From Sporosalibacterium faouarense (lineage in GTDB: Bacteria; Bacillota; Clostridia; Tissierellales; VENL01): a stretch of DNA of 64,000 bases. The stretch covers positions 18,252 through 82,251 of the forward strand of contig NZ_JAETGO010000059.1 of the NCBI RefSeq assembly GCF_016765695.1, in the 5' to 3' direction. The first letter of the stretch is position 1. Each line of letters begins with the position of its first letter. Under the pieces are notes generated by a model. It worked only from the letters and a program-made list of their open reading frames with translations, did not search any database and had not been told where the DNA came from. The position numbers were made by a program, and so were the translations under genes. Below are positions 17,631-25,964 of this stretch, piece by piece.

Positions 17631-17668
17631 AAAATCATCCCCAGAAAATTGTCTGGGGATGATTTTTG
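17631..17668. terminator. Terminator between lipoprotein gene and ung
   Basis: AAAATCATCCCCAGA and TCTGGGGATGATTTT are perfect complements around a 6-base loop, with a T run on one side and an A run on the other, so it can serve both converging genes. Confidence 0.88.
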
Positions 17669-17720
17669 TGATTTATTTAATTTAATATATAAGTAAAAAT
17701 GTACAAGTTAATTGCTAGAA

Positions 17721-18395
17721 TTATATATTTTCGATTTGCCAGTCAATAGTCTCTTCACCAATTGACTCAAGAAATTTATTAGTTTTTGAAAAAGGCTTGC
17801 TTCCTAGAAAGCCTCTGTGGGCTGATAAGGGACTTGGATGAACGGATTTTATTATATAGTGTCTAGAATTCTTAATCAACTTTTGTTTAGATTGCGCATT
17901 TCTTCCCCACAGTATAAAGATAATAGGCTCTTCTCTATCATTTAAGAGGCTAATAACTTTATCAGTAAATTTTTCCCATCCCATATTTCTATGAGAGTTT
18001 GCTTGCCCAGCTCTAACTGTTAAAACAGTATTTAAAAGCATGACACCTTGGTCAGACCATTTTTTCAAGTAACCGTTATTTGGGATAAAACAACCTAAAT
18101 CATTATGTAGTTCTTTATAAATATTCTTAAGTGAAGGTGGCGATGGAACTCCTGGTTTTACAGAAAAGCTTAATCCATGGGCCTGATTTGGGCCATGATA
18201 TGGATCTTGCCCTAATATAACTACCTTGACATCTCTATAGTCTGTATAGTGTAGAGCATTAAATATATCATACATATCTGGATAGATAGTTCTTGTTTTA
18301 TATTCTTCTATTAAAAATTTCCTAAGCTTTAAATAATAATCTTTGTTAAATTCATCTTCTAAATAATTATTCCAATCATTTTTCAATATTTTCAT
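17721..18395 (-). CDS. ung: Uracil-DNA glycosylase
   Basis: 224 residues, the usual length for family 1 UDG. The water-activating loop is [18 protein letters not shown] with catalytic Asp64, and the minor-groove intercalation loop is [18 protein letters not shown]. It removes uracil from DNA after cytosine deamination or misincorporation, starting base-excision repair in the cytoplasm. The ribosome-binding site is AGGGTGAT. It is divergent from the Ada-like gene at 18550, making a small DNA-repair-related pair. Confidence 0.97.
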   Translation of the reverse strand: MKILKNDWNNYLEDEFNKDYYLKLRKFLIEEYKTRTIYPDMYDIFNALHYTDYRDVKVVILGQDPYHGPNQAHGLSFSVKPGVPSPPSLKNIYKELHNDLGCFIPNNGYLKKWSDQGVMLLNTVLTVRAGQANSHRNMGWEKFTDKVISLLNDREEPIIFILWGRNAQSKQKLIKNSRHYIIKSVHPSPLSAHRGFLGSKPFSKTNKFLESIGEETIDWQIENI

Positions 18396-18549
18396 ATAAT
18401 CACCCTAATAAATTATATCATAAAGATTAGATATAATCATAGAACTAGACATCTCTTTTGGATAAAAATGGTTGGCGAGAAATAGGAAGAAATTATATAG
18501 GTATAAATGTATAATAGAGTTAAGAATATTTAATAAGGAGGCGAAAATT

Positions 18550-19032
18550 GTGCATAAAGAAGAGAAATGCAAGGCTAAAACACCATTGAAGCAGAATACT
18601 CTTTTCTTTGACAGTGCACATGAAGCCTTAAAAGAAGGGTTTAGACCATGTAAACTATGTAGACCTGATATAGATATTTCAAATTTTGATAAAAGAAAGG
18701 AACTAATGAGTCATACAAGAGAGATGTTGGATAGATGCTATGATACGAATATAAATATTAATTGTGTAGCAAAAAGTGTAGGATTGAGTAAAAGACACTT
18801 AATGAGACTTTTTAAGGCGGATTATGGTATCACCATTAACGAATATATCAATGAGCTGAGAATTGCTAAATCAAAGGATTTGTTAACGAATTCAAATAAT
18901 GAGATTCTTGATATCGTATATGAAGTAGGATTTAAAAGTATTTCCAATTTCTATAAATGTTTTAAGGAAAAAGTAGGAATATCACCCAAGAAATATCGGG
19001 AGAAGATGTCTAGAGACAAAGATTTAATCTAA
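18550..19032 (+). CDS. Ada-type zinc domain fused to AraC HTH, lacking the methyl-acceptor cysteine
   Basis: About 160 residues from GTG 18550, chosen because AAGGAGG lies 8 bp upstream; an open frame extends back to 18472 but has no such site. Residues 1 to about 45 match the second half of the Ada metal-binding domain (KCKAKTPLKQNTLFF, DSAHEALKEGFRPCKLCRPD). Three of the four zinc cysteines are visible; the first one, which accepts methyl from phosphotriesters in Ada/AdaA, is absent. An AraC HTH pair follows (VAKSVGLSKRHLMRLFKADY, DIVYEVGFKSISNFYKCFKE). It is thus probably a DNA-binding regulator that cannot self-methylate in the usual way (inference). Confidence 0.82.
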   Translation: MHKEEKCKAKTPLKQNTLFFDSAHEALKEGFRPCKLCRPDIDISNFDKRKELMSHTREMLDRCYDTNININCVAKSVGLSKRHLMRLFKADYGITINEYINELRIAKSKDLLTNSNNEILDIVYEVGFKSISNFYKCFKEKVGISPKKYREKMSRDKDLI

Positions 19033-19124
19033 GATAGACTTTATAGTTTGCTAAAATACCTTGTGATTTAAAAAGAGTTAATGATTTGGATTAAATGAAA
19101 TTTACCGTGATAGGAGGACTGAAG

Positions 19125-19778
19125 TTGAAAACTTTATTTGCACCTGGGTGTGCTTTGTTAATTTATAAGCCTGCTCTAGGAGAAAAAGTGTTAAAATTTT
19201 TAAAAAACTATATAGGTGATATCGATAAACACATAACTTGTTGTAGACATGATCCTAGTTTAGATGAGGAGACACAGATAATAAACATTTGTCCTGGCTG
19301 TGATAAGCGATATAGACAGCTTTACGAAGGAGTGTCTACTATTTCACTTTGGGAAATATTAGCGGAGAGTAAGAACTTCCCATTTCCTGATTATAGGGGT
19401 AAAAAAATGACTATACTTGATGCATGTCCTACTCGAAATAAAGATAAAATTCATAGAGCCATAAGAACTTTATTAGAGAAAATGAATATAGTGTTAGTTG
19501 AACCAGAAAGGACAAGAACAGAAAGTGTTTGTTGTGGAGATAGCTCTTATGGAGTGTTATCAGTGGAAGAGGTCAAGAAAAAAATGAGAGATCGTGCAGA
19601 TGAAATGCCCGTGGAAGAAGTAGTTGTTTACTGTGTGTCGTGTTGTAAATCAATGTATATAGGAGGAAAAAAGCCTAGATATCTAGTAGATTTGGTTTTT
19701 GATGAAGAGACAATCATAGGGACATATGAGCCTGACGAATGGCATAAAGAAATTGATGAGTTCATAAGTAGTCATTAA
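19125..19778 (+). CDS. Small cysteine-rich (CCG-like) Fe-S oxidoreductase-type protein
   Basis: 217 residues from TTG 19125, which has AGGAGG 7 bp upstream; the longer frame from 19095 lacks one. It is rich in paired cysteines: LFAPGC near the start, TCCRHDP, NICPGCDKRY, DACPTRN, VCCGDSSYG and YCVSCCKSMY. The last two resemble CCG domains that bind noncubane or [4Fe-4S] clusters in heterodisulfide reductase B-type and glycolate oxidase Fe-S subunits. No partner dehydrogenase is adjacent. Function is unassigned beyond a probable redox role. It ends at a bidirectional terminator. Confidence 0.75.
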   Translation: MKTLFAPGCALLIYKPALGEKVLKFLKNYIGDIDKHITCCRHDPSLDEETQIINICPGCDKRYRQLYEGVSTISLWEILAESKNFPFPDYRGKKMTILDACPTRNKDKIHRAIRTLLEKMNIVLVEPERTRTESVCCGDSSYGVLSVEEVKKKMRDRADEMPVEEVVVYCVSCCKSMYIGGKKPRYLVDLVFDEETIIGTYEPDEWHKEIDEFISSH

Positions 19779-19797
19779 AAACAAAAAAGACTTTAGT

Positions 19798-19846
19798 TTA
19801 AAAGAAGAAATTGCATTTTACTACTTTATGCAATTTCTTCTTTTAA
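19798..19846. terminator. Bidirectional terminator between converging genes
   Basis: AAAGAAGAAATTGCA (19801-19815) and TGCAATTTCTTCTTT (19829-19843) pair perfectly, with flanking A and T runs. It lies between the plus-strand Fe-S gene and the minus-strand ABC operon. Confidence 0.8.
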
Positions 19847-19850
19847 TTTA

Positions 19851-20633
19851 TTAAGATCCTGTAGATTTATAATGTCTTACTCCAAAGCCCCATAGTAAAA
19901 TACAAGGAATTATAAAGAGCATTCCTAATAATGGGGTAAACATATATATAAGACTATTACCCTCAACTTTATCTAGAACAAACATCAAGGGAAGATAATT
20001 AACTGTCCCAAAAGGAATGACAAAGGTAAAGAACCTTTTGATCCATTTATTATAAATACTTAAGGGATATTGTGATATTTCTCTACCTCCGTCTGTGAAA
20101 ATATTTATAACCTCTAGGCCCTCAATGGTCCAGAAACATAATGTAGCACCAATCATATAGATTCCTGAAAATATAAAAATGCCACTTGCTAGCATGAATA
20201 TTAGAGTTAATATTTTATTAAAATTCCAATCTATATTAAGATTAGAAAGAGCGTATACAAAGACTATAACCGCTTGAGATAGACGACCTATCCTTGTAAA
20301 TTCAAATTTAGACCCTAGAACCTGTAATATTGTTGAACGAGGTCTCACAAGTATTCGATCAAAGTCTCCATTAACAACTAGAGAGGAAAAAGAATCAAAG
20401 CCTCTAACAAAGCATTCACTAATGGAAAAACCCATATGTATAATTCCATAGCATAAAGCTACCTCATATAGTGACCATCCTCCGATGGTATTAAACCGTT
20501 GGAATAAGAAATACATAGATACAAAAACCAAAAATGGAACAAAAAACTGACCAATGGAAAGTAGAATAAATGATGTTCTATATTCCATTTGACTCCTAAA
20601 TAAGATAGATACATATTTAAAATATAATTTCAT
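19851..20633 (-). CDS. ABC-2-family exporter permease (COG3694 type)
   Basis: A 260-residue membrane protein with six hydrophobic segments. It begins MKLYFKYVSILFRSQMEYRT and contains FVRGFDSFSSLVVNGDFDRI and LVRPRSTILQVLGSKFE, features of the two-permease exporter family COG4586/COG4587/COG3694. It is the last gene of a three-gene minus-strand operon, 3 bp after the preceding permease, and probably forms a heterodimer with it. The substrate is unknown. Confidence 0.85.
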   Translation of the reverse strand: MKLYFKYVSILFRSQMEYRTSFILLSIGQFFVPFLVFVSMYFLFQRFNTIGGWSLYEVALCYGIIHMGFSISECFVRGFDSFSSLVVNGDFDRILVRPRSTILQVLGSKFEFTRIGRLSQAVIVFVYALSNLNIDWNFNKILTLIFMLASGIFIFSGIYMIGATLCFWTIEGLEVINIFTDGGREISQYPLSIYNKWIKRFFTFVIPFGTVNYLPLMFVLDKVEGNSLIYMFTPLLGMLFIIPCILLWGFGVRHYKSTGS

Positions 20634-20636
20634 TTA

Positions 20637-21440
20637 TTACCCTCCTTGAACTATGATTCTTTTCAATGCCTTATTCATCCATAGCTTACCACCAATGATT
20701 AGTATAGAAATCCATAATATTTGAACACCAATACTAATGATGGCTTCTTTAAAACCAATATTTCCAACATATATTCTAAATGGTAAATCTGATGCATATC
20801 TAAAGGGAAATACATATACGATCTTTCTTAAAAAATCAGGCATTAAAGGCACAGGGATTAGCAAGCCTGAAAGAAACTCACCTAATACACTAAACATTAA
20901 CAAAGATCCTGTAGGTGACATAGTGTAAAACATAGAAATATAGATTAGCATAGAAATTGCAACAATTAAAACCAGTCCTAAAGTTAGAGCTATAAAGAAT
21001 AAAACAAATGATGATATACTAGGTGGAAAAGAAAAATTATATGGATATGGTAATAAAAATGCTATAAGTAGTATAGGCAAACATCTAAGCATAGCACCAG
21101 ATAATCTTTGAGCTAAAATCTTTGCATACCAGAAGCTATATATATCAGTTGGACGACAAAGTTCATAGGAGATACTTCCACTAGTTATATGATCAATAAG
21201 CTCTCTATCTCTAAACCAAAGCATAATAAAAACTAAAAAACTCTGTTGTAGCCACAATACTTGAATTAACTGTCTTAAAGATATGGGTTGTGGAGAAGAA
21301 GTGCTACGATAAAATGCTTGATAGATCATTATATACATAAAGCCCCAGAAAAATTGAGTAGATACTCCTGCTAAGGCAGCAGTTTTATACTGTAAGCCCT
21401 TAAGAAGCCTCATCTTGAATAGGGAGTAATAGGCCCTCAT
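20637..21440 (-). CDS. ABC-2-family exporter permease (COG4587 type)
   Basis: A 267-residue membrane protein with six hydrophobic segments, starting MRAYYSLFKMRLLKGLQYK. It contains RDRELIDHITSGSISYELCRPTD, here split by a turn, which is the cytoplasmic coupling region typical of this permease type. Its start overlaps the ATPase stop by four bases (ATGA), implying translational coupling. It is the partner of the permease at 19851. Confidence 0.85.
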   Translation of the reverse strand: MRAYYSLFKMRLLKGLQYKTAALAGVSTQFFWGFMYIMIYQAFYRSTSSPQPISLRQLIQVLWLQQSFLVFIMLWFRDRELIDHITSGSISYELCRPTDIYSFWYAKILAQRLSGAMLRCLPILLIAFLLPYPYNFSFPPSISSFVLFFIALTLGLVLIVAISMLIYISMFYTMSPTGSLLMFSVLGEFLSGLLIPVPLMPDFLRKIVYVFPFRYASDLPFRIYVGNIGFKEAIISIGVQILWISILIIGGKLWMNKALKRIIVQGG

Positions 21441-22414
21441 ATTTGGTACTCCTTATATAAATCTATTATCACTTCTTCAATCGGTCTACTATCTACGCTT
21501 AGGTCAATAATATCAATCTTATTTGATAAAGTACTTATTACTTCTGAAACTTTAACCTTATTTAAATCCACAGAAAGAGCGATTCTTTCCTTTGACCTTG
21601 ATAAGATGCTTGTACCTTCTATATTAATGTCTGAGGAATTTTCTTTAAAATCGACAGTCAATGTCTTGTGGGTTGCAAATTTATTTTTAAGTTCAGTTAA
21701 GGAACCATCTAGTAATATTCTACCTTTACCTATAAGTATGATTCTCTCTGCAAGGGCTTCAATATCGCTCATATCATGGGTAGTTAATATAACAGTAACA
21801 TTTTTCTCTTTGTTAATAGTTTTGATAAAATTACGAACAGCAATTTTTGAAACGGCATCTAGCCCAATAGTAGGTTCATCTAGGAATAAAATTTTTGGAT
21901 TATGTAATAAAGAAGCTGCTATTTCACATCTCATTCTTTGTCCAAGACTTAATTGTCGAACAGGAGTTGTTAGTATTGAAGATATATTCAAAGAGGATGT
22001 CAATAAATCTAAGTTGTCATTAAAATCTTTAGTAGGGATTTTATATATGTCCTTCAGTAAATTAAATGAGTCTATTACGGGAACATCCCACCAGAGCTGA
22101 GAACGCTGACCGAAAACTACCCCAATATTTTTTACATGGTCTATCCTATTCTTCCAAGGGGTTAACCCGAGGATATCACATTTGCCACTATCGGGAACTA
22201 GGATGCCACTTATAACCTTAATGGTAGTGGATTTGCCAGCACCATTGGGACCTATGTAGCCAACGATTTCACCTTCATCAATGTTAAAAGATATGTCTTC
22301 CAGGGCATGAATAGTGGAGTACTGAGGTTTAAATAAAGACTTTACAGCTGACCCTATTCCGGCATTTCTCTTTGCTACTTTAAAGGTCTTATTTAGAGAC
22401 TTTACTTGAATCAT
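21437..22414 (-). CDS. ABC exporter ATP-binding protein (COG4586 type)
   Basis: 325 residues. Walker A GYIGPNGAGKSTT, signature RQLSLGQRMRCEIA, Walker B ILFLDEPTIGLD and switch histidine TTHDM are intact. The long N-terminal stretch (NAGIGSAVKSLFKPQYSTIHALED) and the FGQRSQLWWDVPVIDSFNLL segment are characteristic of COG4586. A C-terminal domain of about 90 residues follows. It energises the two permeases encoded downstream. It is transcribed from a full-consensus promoter and has ribosome-binding site GGAGGT. Confidence 0.92.
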   Translation of the reverse strand: MIQVKSLNKTFKVAKRNAGIGSAVKSLFKPQYSTIHALEDISFNIDEGEIVGYIGPNGAGKSTTIKVISGILVPDSGKCDILGLTPWKNRIDHVKNIGVVFGQRSQLWWDVPVIDSFNLLKDIYKIPTKDFNDNLDLLTSSLNISSILTTPVRQLSLGQRMRCEIAASLLHNPKILFLDEPTIGLDAVSKIAVRNFIKTINKEKNVTVILTTHDMSDIEALAERIILIGKGRILLDGSLTELKNKFATHKTLTVDFKENSSDINIEGTSILSRSKERIALSVDLNKVKVSEVISTLSNKIDIIDLSVDSRPIEEVIIDLYKEYQI

Positions 22415-22468
22415 AGTATACCTCCTTCGTAAGTATGAAATTGTTATATAATTTTTGACAGGGAATAT

Positions 22469-22497
22469 ATTATATATTAACTGGAATTGTATGTCAA
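22469..22497 (-). promoter_or_regulatory. Full-consensus sigma-A promoter of the three-gene ABC operon
   Basis: On the minus strand, TTGACA (22497-22492), a 17-bp spacer and TATAAT (22474-22469), 55 bp before the ATPase start. Both hexamers match consensus exactly, suggesting strong expression unless repressed; I see no obvious operator. Confidence 0.8.
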
Positions 22498-22641
22498 TGT
22501 AAAAAATGGTTTTATAAAACTCTTTTTTTATTATGAACAGATGGATATTATATTATGAAGATATGATAAAAGGTAATAGCAAGGGAATGTAGAAGTTATT
22601 AATACAAAAAGATTTTTAGATTACAATAGGAGGAAGATTTT

Positions 22642-23193
22642 ATGCAAGATATTAGTTTTAACCCTTTTCCAATTCTAAAGACTGACAGACTATTATTAAG
22701 ACAATTAAAAAATGAAGATGATATAGCTATATTTGAGTATCAATCAAATAAAGATAACTTTAAATTCGTAGATATGCCAGTATATAAGAATATTAAAGAG
22801 GCACAGAACTATATAGAAAAAATGAATTCTGGAGTAAGAGATGACAAATGGATTATTTGGGCGATTGCAGATGCAACTACAGATAAAGCTCTCGGAACTA
22901 TATCAATTTGGAATATTTTAAAGGAACAATCGAAAGCTGAGTTAGGCTATGGACTTTTCCCTGGAAATGTTGGAAAAGGCATAATGAGTGAAGCACTAAA
23001 AAAGGTTGTTGAATATGGGATTAATGTCATGGGACTTGAAACCATTGAAGCCTATACAAATATTGAAAATAATAAATCTAAATGTCTTTTAAAGAGAAAC
23101 AATTTTATTAAAGTATCTTTAGTTACTGATGAAAAAACTTATAGTAGAGTACCTATGGAAATGGTGATTTACGAATATAAACTTAATAGATAA
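22642..23193 (+). CDS. GNAT acetyltransferase, RimJ/RimL-like
   Basis: 183 residues beginning with TDRLLLRQLKNEDD, the RimJ/RimL-type opening. The acetyl-CoA-binding segment is visible as LGYGLFPGNVGKGIMSEAL (about 107-125), with the later N-x-x-S-K-x-x-x-K pattern NIENNKSKCLLKRNNF. It transfers acetyl from acetyl-CoA to a protein N-terminus, amino acid or small amine; the substrate cannot be told. The ribosome-binding site is AGGAGG. It stands alone and ends at a long hairpin. Confidence 0.88.
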   Translation: MQDISFNPFPILKTDRLLLRQLKNEDDIAIFEYQSNKDNFKFVDMPVYKNIKEAQNYIEKMNSGVRDDKWIIWAIADATTDKALGTISIWNILKEQSKAELGYGLFPGNVGKGIMSEALKKVVEYGINVMGLETIEAYTNIENNKSKCLLKRNNFIKVSLVTDEKTYSRVPMEMVIYEYKLNR

Positions 23194-23223
23194 AATAGTG
23201 ATTTAAGGATTTTTTATGCCTTT

Positions 23224-23283
23224 AAGAGTAATATAAAAGCCATGAGGTTGTAGAACTACAACCTCATGGCTTTTGTTACTCTT
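23224..23283 (+). terminator. Long terminator hairpin after the GNAT gene
   Basis: AAAAGCCATGAGGTTGTAG pairs perfectly with its complement around loop AAC (23235-23274). An outer 8-bp stem AAGAGTAA/TTACTCTT (23224-23231, 23276-23283) extends it. One of several unusually long hairpins here. Confidence 0.8.
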
Positions 23284-23301
23284 AATAATCAATCGCCATA
23301 A

Positions 23302-23337
23302 ATATCGTTTGAATTTATGCAAACGATATAATATAAT
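23302..23337 (+). promoter_or_regulatory. Promoter with embedded 10-bp inverted repeat (operator)
   Basis: TTGAAT (23309-23314), a 17-bp spacer and TATAAT (23332-23337). The inverted repeat ATATCGTTTG / CAAACGATAT (23302-23311, 23320-23329) with an 8-bp spacer overlaps the -35 and fills most of the promoter spacer. It is a good place for a dimeric repressor upstream of the DUF2087 gene at 23434. Confidence 0.6.
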
Positions 23338-23433
23338 GACTACTATAGAGCAAACTAAAATAAATCATGTCCTAAATAATTTATTTTAAGGTGACAATAT
23401 TAGTACTAATTAATAGTAAGAGGAGGAAATAAA

Positions 23434-23694
23434 ATGGCAAAATTAGAGAATTTCTTAGACGAAAAAGGGAGGATTAAGCAGTGGCCTTCGAAGTATAGCT
23501 TAAAAATTGAAGTAGTAAAGTATGTTGCTGAGAAATTTGAGGAAGGTCGAGTATATAGTGAAAAAGAAGTGAATGAAATAATCAATGAATGGCATACCTA
23601 TAATGATTACTTTATGCTCAGAAGAGGTATGATTGAATATAAGTTGCTAGCCCGTAAAAGAGATGGTTCGGAGTATTGGAAAGTAAAAGACTAA
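23434..23694 (+). CDS. DUF2087-domain small protein
   Basis: An 86-residue soluble protein. The pattern IKQWPSKYSLKIEVVKYVAEKF, read in two parts, then YSEKEVNEIINEWHTYNDYFMLRRGMIEY with R-x-x-G-x-x-YW, is that of DUF2087, a winged-helix-like domain often found alone or fused to ArsR/MarR-type regulators. A DNA-binding or regulatory role is plausible but unproven. The ribosome-binding site is AGGAGG. The inverted repeat in its own promoter could be its binding site. Confidence 0.85.
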   Translation: MAKLENFLDEKGRIKQWPSKYSLKIEVVKYVAEKFEEGRVYSEKEVNEIINEWHTYNDYFMLRRGMIEYKLLARKRDGSEYWKVKD

Positions 23695-23761
23695 TAACGT
23701 AAATTTGAGAGTAAATAGTGGAATACTTCAAAAATAAAAAATTATTCAATAGTGACAAATA

Positions 23762-23785
23762 ATACGCGACATATAGTTGTCGTAT
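23762..23785. promoter_or_regulatory. Imperfect dyad upstream of the RidA gene
   Basis: ATACGCGACA and TGTCGTAT pair if one C is bulged. A TATAAT at 23795-23800 follows, but no well-spaced -35 was found. Weak operator candidate only. Confidence 0.25.
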
Positions 23786-23830
23786 ATTTTCCTTTATAAT
23801 ATAAACAAATATAAATTATGGAGGGATAAT

Positions 23831-24199
23831 ATGACAATAAAAAAGGTGAACGTTGATAATCACGATTACACATATTCATCATATGTTGTTGCAGGAGACT
23901 TTATATTTACTTCAATAAGAAGTGGAGATGGCTCAACCTTAAAAGAACAAGCAAATAATAGTATAAAGAGTTTGGATGCACTATTAAGAATAGAAGAACT
24001 AAGCTTAGACGATATAGTAAAGATGACAGTGACTTTTAAGAAGGGTGAAAATTTTGGAGAAGTAAAGGAAGTTTTTAGGAAACATTTTAAAAATGGTTAC
24101 CCTGCAAGAAATACCATAATTGTAGATGAATTTTTATCTGAAGAAATCTTATTTCAAATTGAGGCAATAGCATATAAACCTAATAAAATAGTAAAATAG
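23831..24199 (+). CDS. RidA-family (YjgF/UK114) protein
   Basis: 122 residues from ATG 23831, which has GGAGGG upstream; the frame to 23777 lacks a ribosome-binding site and would add a non-family leader. The core matches RidA: FIFTSIRSGDGS, SIKSLDALLRIEELSLDDIVKM, and the active-site arginine region PARNTIIVDEFL with IEAIA at the end. RidA proteins hydrolyse reactive enamine/imine intermediates from PLP enzymes. The loop before the arginine differs from E. coli RidA, so the precise substrate is uncertain. Confidence 0.88.
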   Translation: MTIKKVNVDNHDYTYSSYVVAGDFIFTSIRSGDGSTLKEQANNSIKSLDALLRIEELSLDDIVKMTVTFKKGENFGEVKEVFRKHFKNGYPARNTIIVDEFLSEEILFQIEAIAYKPNKIVK

Positions 24200-24297
24200 A
24201 ATGCTTTTTCAAAGGCTTAATTTGGATTGGAAAAAATAATTTTAATTAAAAATTATCTTTAGTTCCCAATATATAAATGAAATAATATCAGTAAAGA

Positions 24298-24340
24298 AAT
24301 TACGCTATTAGGTATGATTTTCATGATATCTAACGTAATT
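24298..24340. other. Imperfect hairpin in the RidA-phosphotransferase gap
   Basis: AATTACG at 24298-24304 pairs with CGTAATT at 24334-24340, extended inward by TTAG/CTAA with a bulge. It could be a weak terminator; there is no clean T run. Confidence 0.35.
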
Positions 24341-24396
24341 ATCTAATTAAATTAGACTGATGAAGTATAACACAATATATTGGGGAGGTTATTATA

Positions 24397-25377
24397 ATAT
24401 TAAAATTAAAGTATTTATTTCCAAACATTGATTTAGCAACAATGATAGTGAAAAATTGGGAGTATGACGACTTAGACTTATTTAAATATTGGAGGATATC
24501 ATCGAATGCAATTTATCCATTTAGAAATAAGGAAAATGTTTATTACCTCAGGTTTAGTCCAGTTGATGAAAAAAATAAGGATGAGATTATTGCAGAGTTA
24601 GAGTTTCTACAATATTTGAAAGACAGTAAATATAATGCTATAGAGACAAGATTATCTATAAACAACAAGAAATTAGAAGTTGTTGAAACACCTTGGGGTA
24701 GATATAATTCAGTTGTTTTTAAGAGGGTAAAAGGCGAATCCTTAGGAGAAATGGAATTAACAGATGAAATAGTTTTGCTTTGGGGTAAAGCATTAGGTCA
24801 GCTTCATAGGCTGAGTGAAAAATACAAACCATCAAAGAAAAAGAGATGTAATTGGGAAGATAAGCTTGATTTGATAGAGAAAATATTGAGTGAATTTCCA
24901 GAAGAGAAACAAGGATTAAAAGAAGCAAAAATATTGAGGGAAAAGCTAGCTTCTCTACCTATAACAGAAGAAAATTATGGATTGATTCATTATGATTTTG
25001 AGCTAGATAATATATTTTACAATAAATCTAATAATGAAATTATTCCCATAGATTTTGATGACTCAATGTATCATTGGTATATGATGGATATAGAGCGTTC
25101 AATTAATAGTATTAAGTCAGAGGTAGACCCAAAGAAGGTAGATAAGTTTGTAGAATTATTTATAGAAGGATATAGCTCTGAGAAGTCAATACAGAGTAGT
25201 TTGCTTGAACTAATTGAAGTCTTTGAAAGGTTTGGCAATCTATATGGATATGCTAGAGTATTGCGTGCAAGTAAAGAAAGATGGAAAAATGAACCAGAAT
25301 GGTTAGAAAACTTAAGAAAACACCTTAATAGATTATTGGATGAGAGAAGTAAATTTTTTGGACTACCAATTAACTAA
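24397..25377 (+). CDS. Aminoglycoside-phosphotransferase-like kinase, probable AUA start
   Basis: A protein kinase-like-fold phosphotransferase. The catalytic loop is HYDFELDNIFYN and the metal site IPIDFDDSMYHW; LGQLHRLSEKY precedes them. The first ATG in frame is 24442, but the reading frame and the family-like N-terminus (LKLKYLFPNIDLAT) continue upstream to an ATA at 24397, 8 bp after the strong GGGGAGG site at 24382-24388 (ATA 24394 and ATT 24391 are also in frame). ATG 24442 has no ribosome-binding site. The full length would be 326 residues. The substrate is unknown; relatives phosphorylate aminoglycosides, choline or homoserine. Confidence 0.82.
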   Translation: MLKLKYLFPNIDLATMIVKNWEYDDLDLFKYWRISSNAIYPFRNKENVYYLRFSPVDEKNKDEIIAELEFLQYLKDSKYNAIETRLSINNKKLEVVETPWGRYNSVVFKRVKGESLGEMELTDEIVLLWGKALGQLHRLSEKYKPSKKKRCNWEDKLDLIEKILSEFPEEKQGLKEAKILREKLASLPITEENYGLIHYDFELDNIFYNKSNNEIIPIDFDDSMYHWYMMDIERSINSIKSEVDPKKVDKFVELFIEGYSSEKSIQSSLLELIEVFERFGNLYGYARVLRASKERWKNEPEWLENLRKHLNRLLDERSKFFGLPIN

Positions 25378-25577
25378 CTAATAAAGTAAAATTGTATTTT
25401 TAAAGCAAAATTAAAAAATAAGAGGTATGCTAATTTAGTTAGTGTATCTCTTTTTCTATATAGAGTTTATGGGAGTTGAGTTCTAATTCTTCTAAACTAG
25501 AATATACTGTGTCTCCAGACGAGATTAGTTCAATTTGATATAATAAAGTTTATAATAAATAAAATGAGGTGAATGAA

Positions 25578-25907
25578 ATGGGAAGTATTAGTAGAGTAGC
25601 AAATGAAGTTAATAAATTTGCTGTGGACAGAAATTGGGGAGAAGCCCATAATCCTAAAAATTTAGCAATGTCTATAGCAATTGAAGCAGGAGAATTAATG
25701 GAGATTTTTCAATGGAAAACGTTAGAAGAATCAATACATATTATGAATAGTGACGAAGCAGAACATTGTGAAGAAGAACTAGCGGATGTCTTAATATATT
25801 GCATTACTTTAGCAAATAAACTGAATCTAGATATTGAAGAGATAATATTAGAAAAGATAAAAAAGAATGGCAAGAAGTACCCGTTAAATTCCAGTGAACT
25901 AAAGTAG
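25578..25907 (+). CDS. MazG-like nucleotide pyrophosphohydrolase
   Basis: 109 residues from ATG 25578 (GAGGTG 7 bp upstream; GTG 25569 is an alternative within that site). It is a small all-alpha NTP pyrophosphatase with the paired acidic motifs EAGELMEIFQW and EEELADVLIYC that bind magnesium. The opening SRVANEVNKFAVDRNWGEAH and PKNLAMSIAIEAGE are typical of the short MazG-like family. It hydrolyses noncanonical or excess NTPs to NMP and pyrophosphate. Monocistronic. Confidence 0.9.
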   Translation: MGSISRVANEVNKFAVDRNWGEAHNPKNLAMSIAIEAGELMEIFQWKTLEESIHIMNSDEAEHCEEELADVLIYCITLANKLNLDIEEIILEKIKKNGKKYPLNSSELK

Positions 25908-25964
25908 AAGTTACATTTATTTATAGAGCATATTTGATAGTAATTTAAGTAAAGGGGGGATTAT

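Noticed and set aside
23753..23800. MerR-type promoter before the RidA gene
   Set aside because: A dyad and a TATAAT are present, but no -35 hexamer at 17-20 bp spacing was found.
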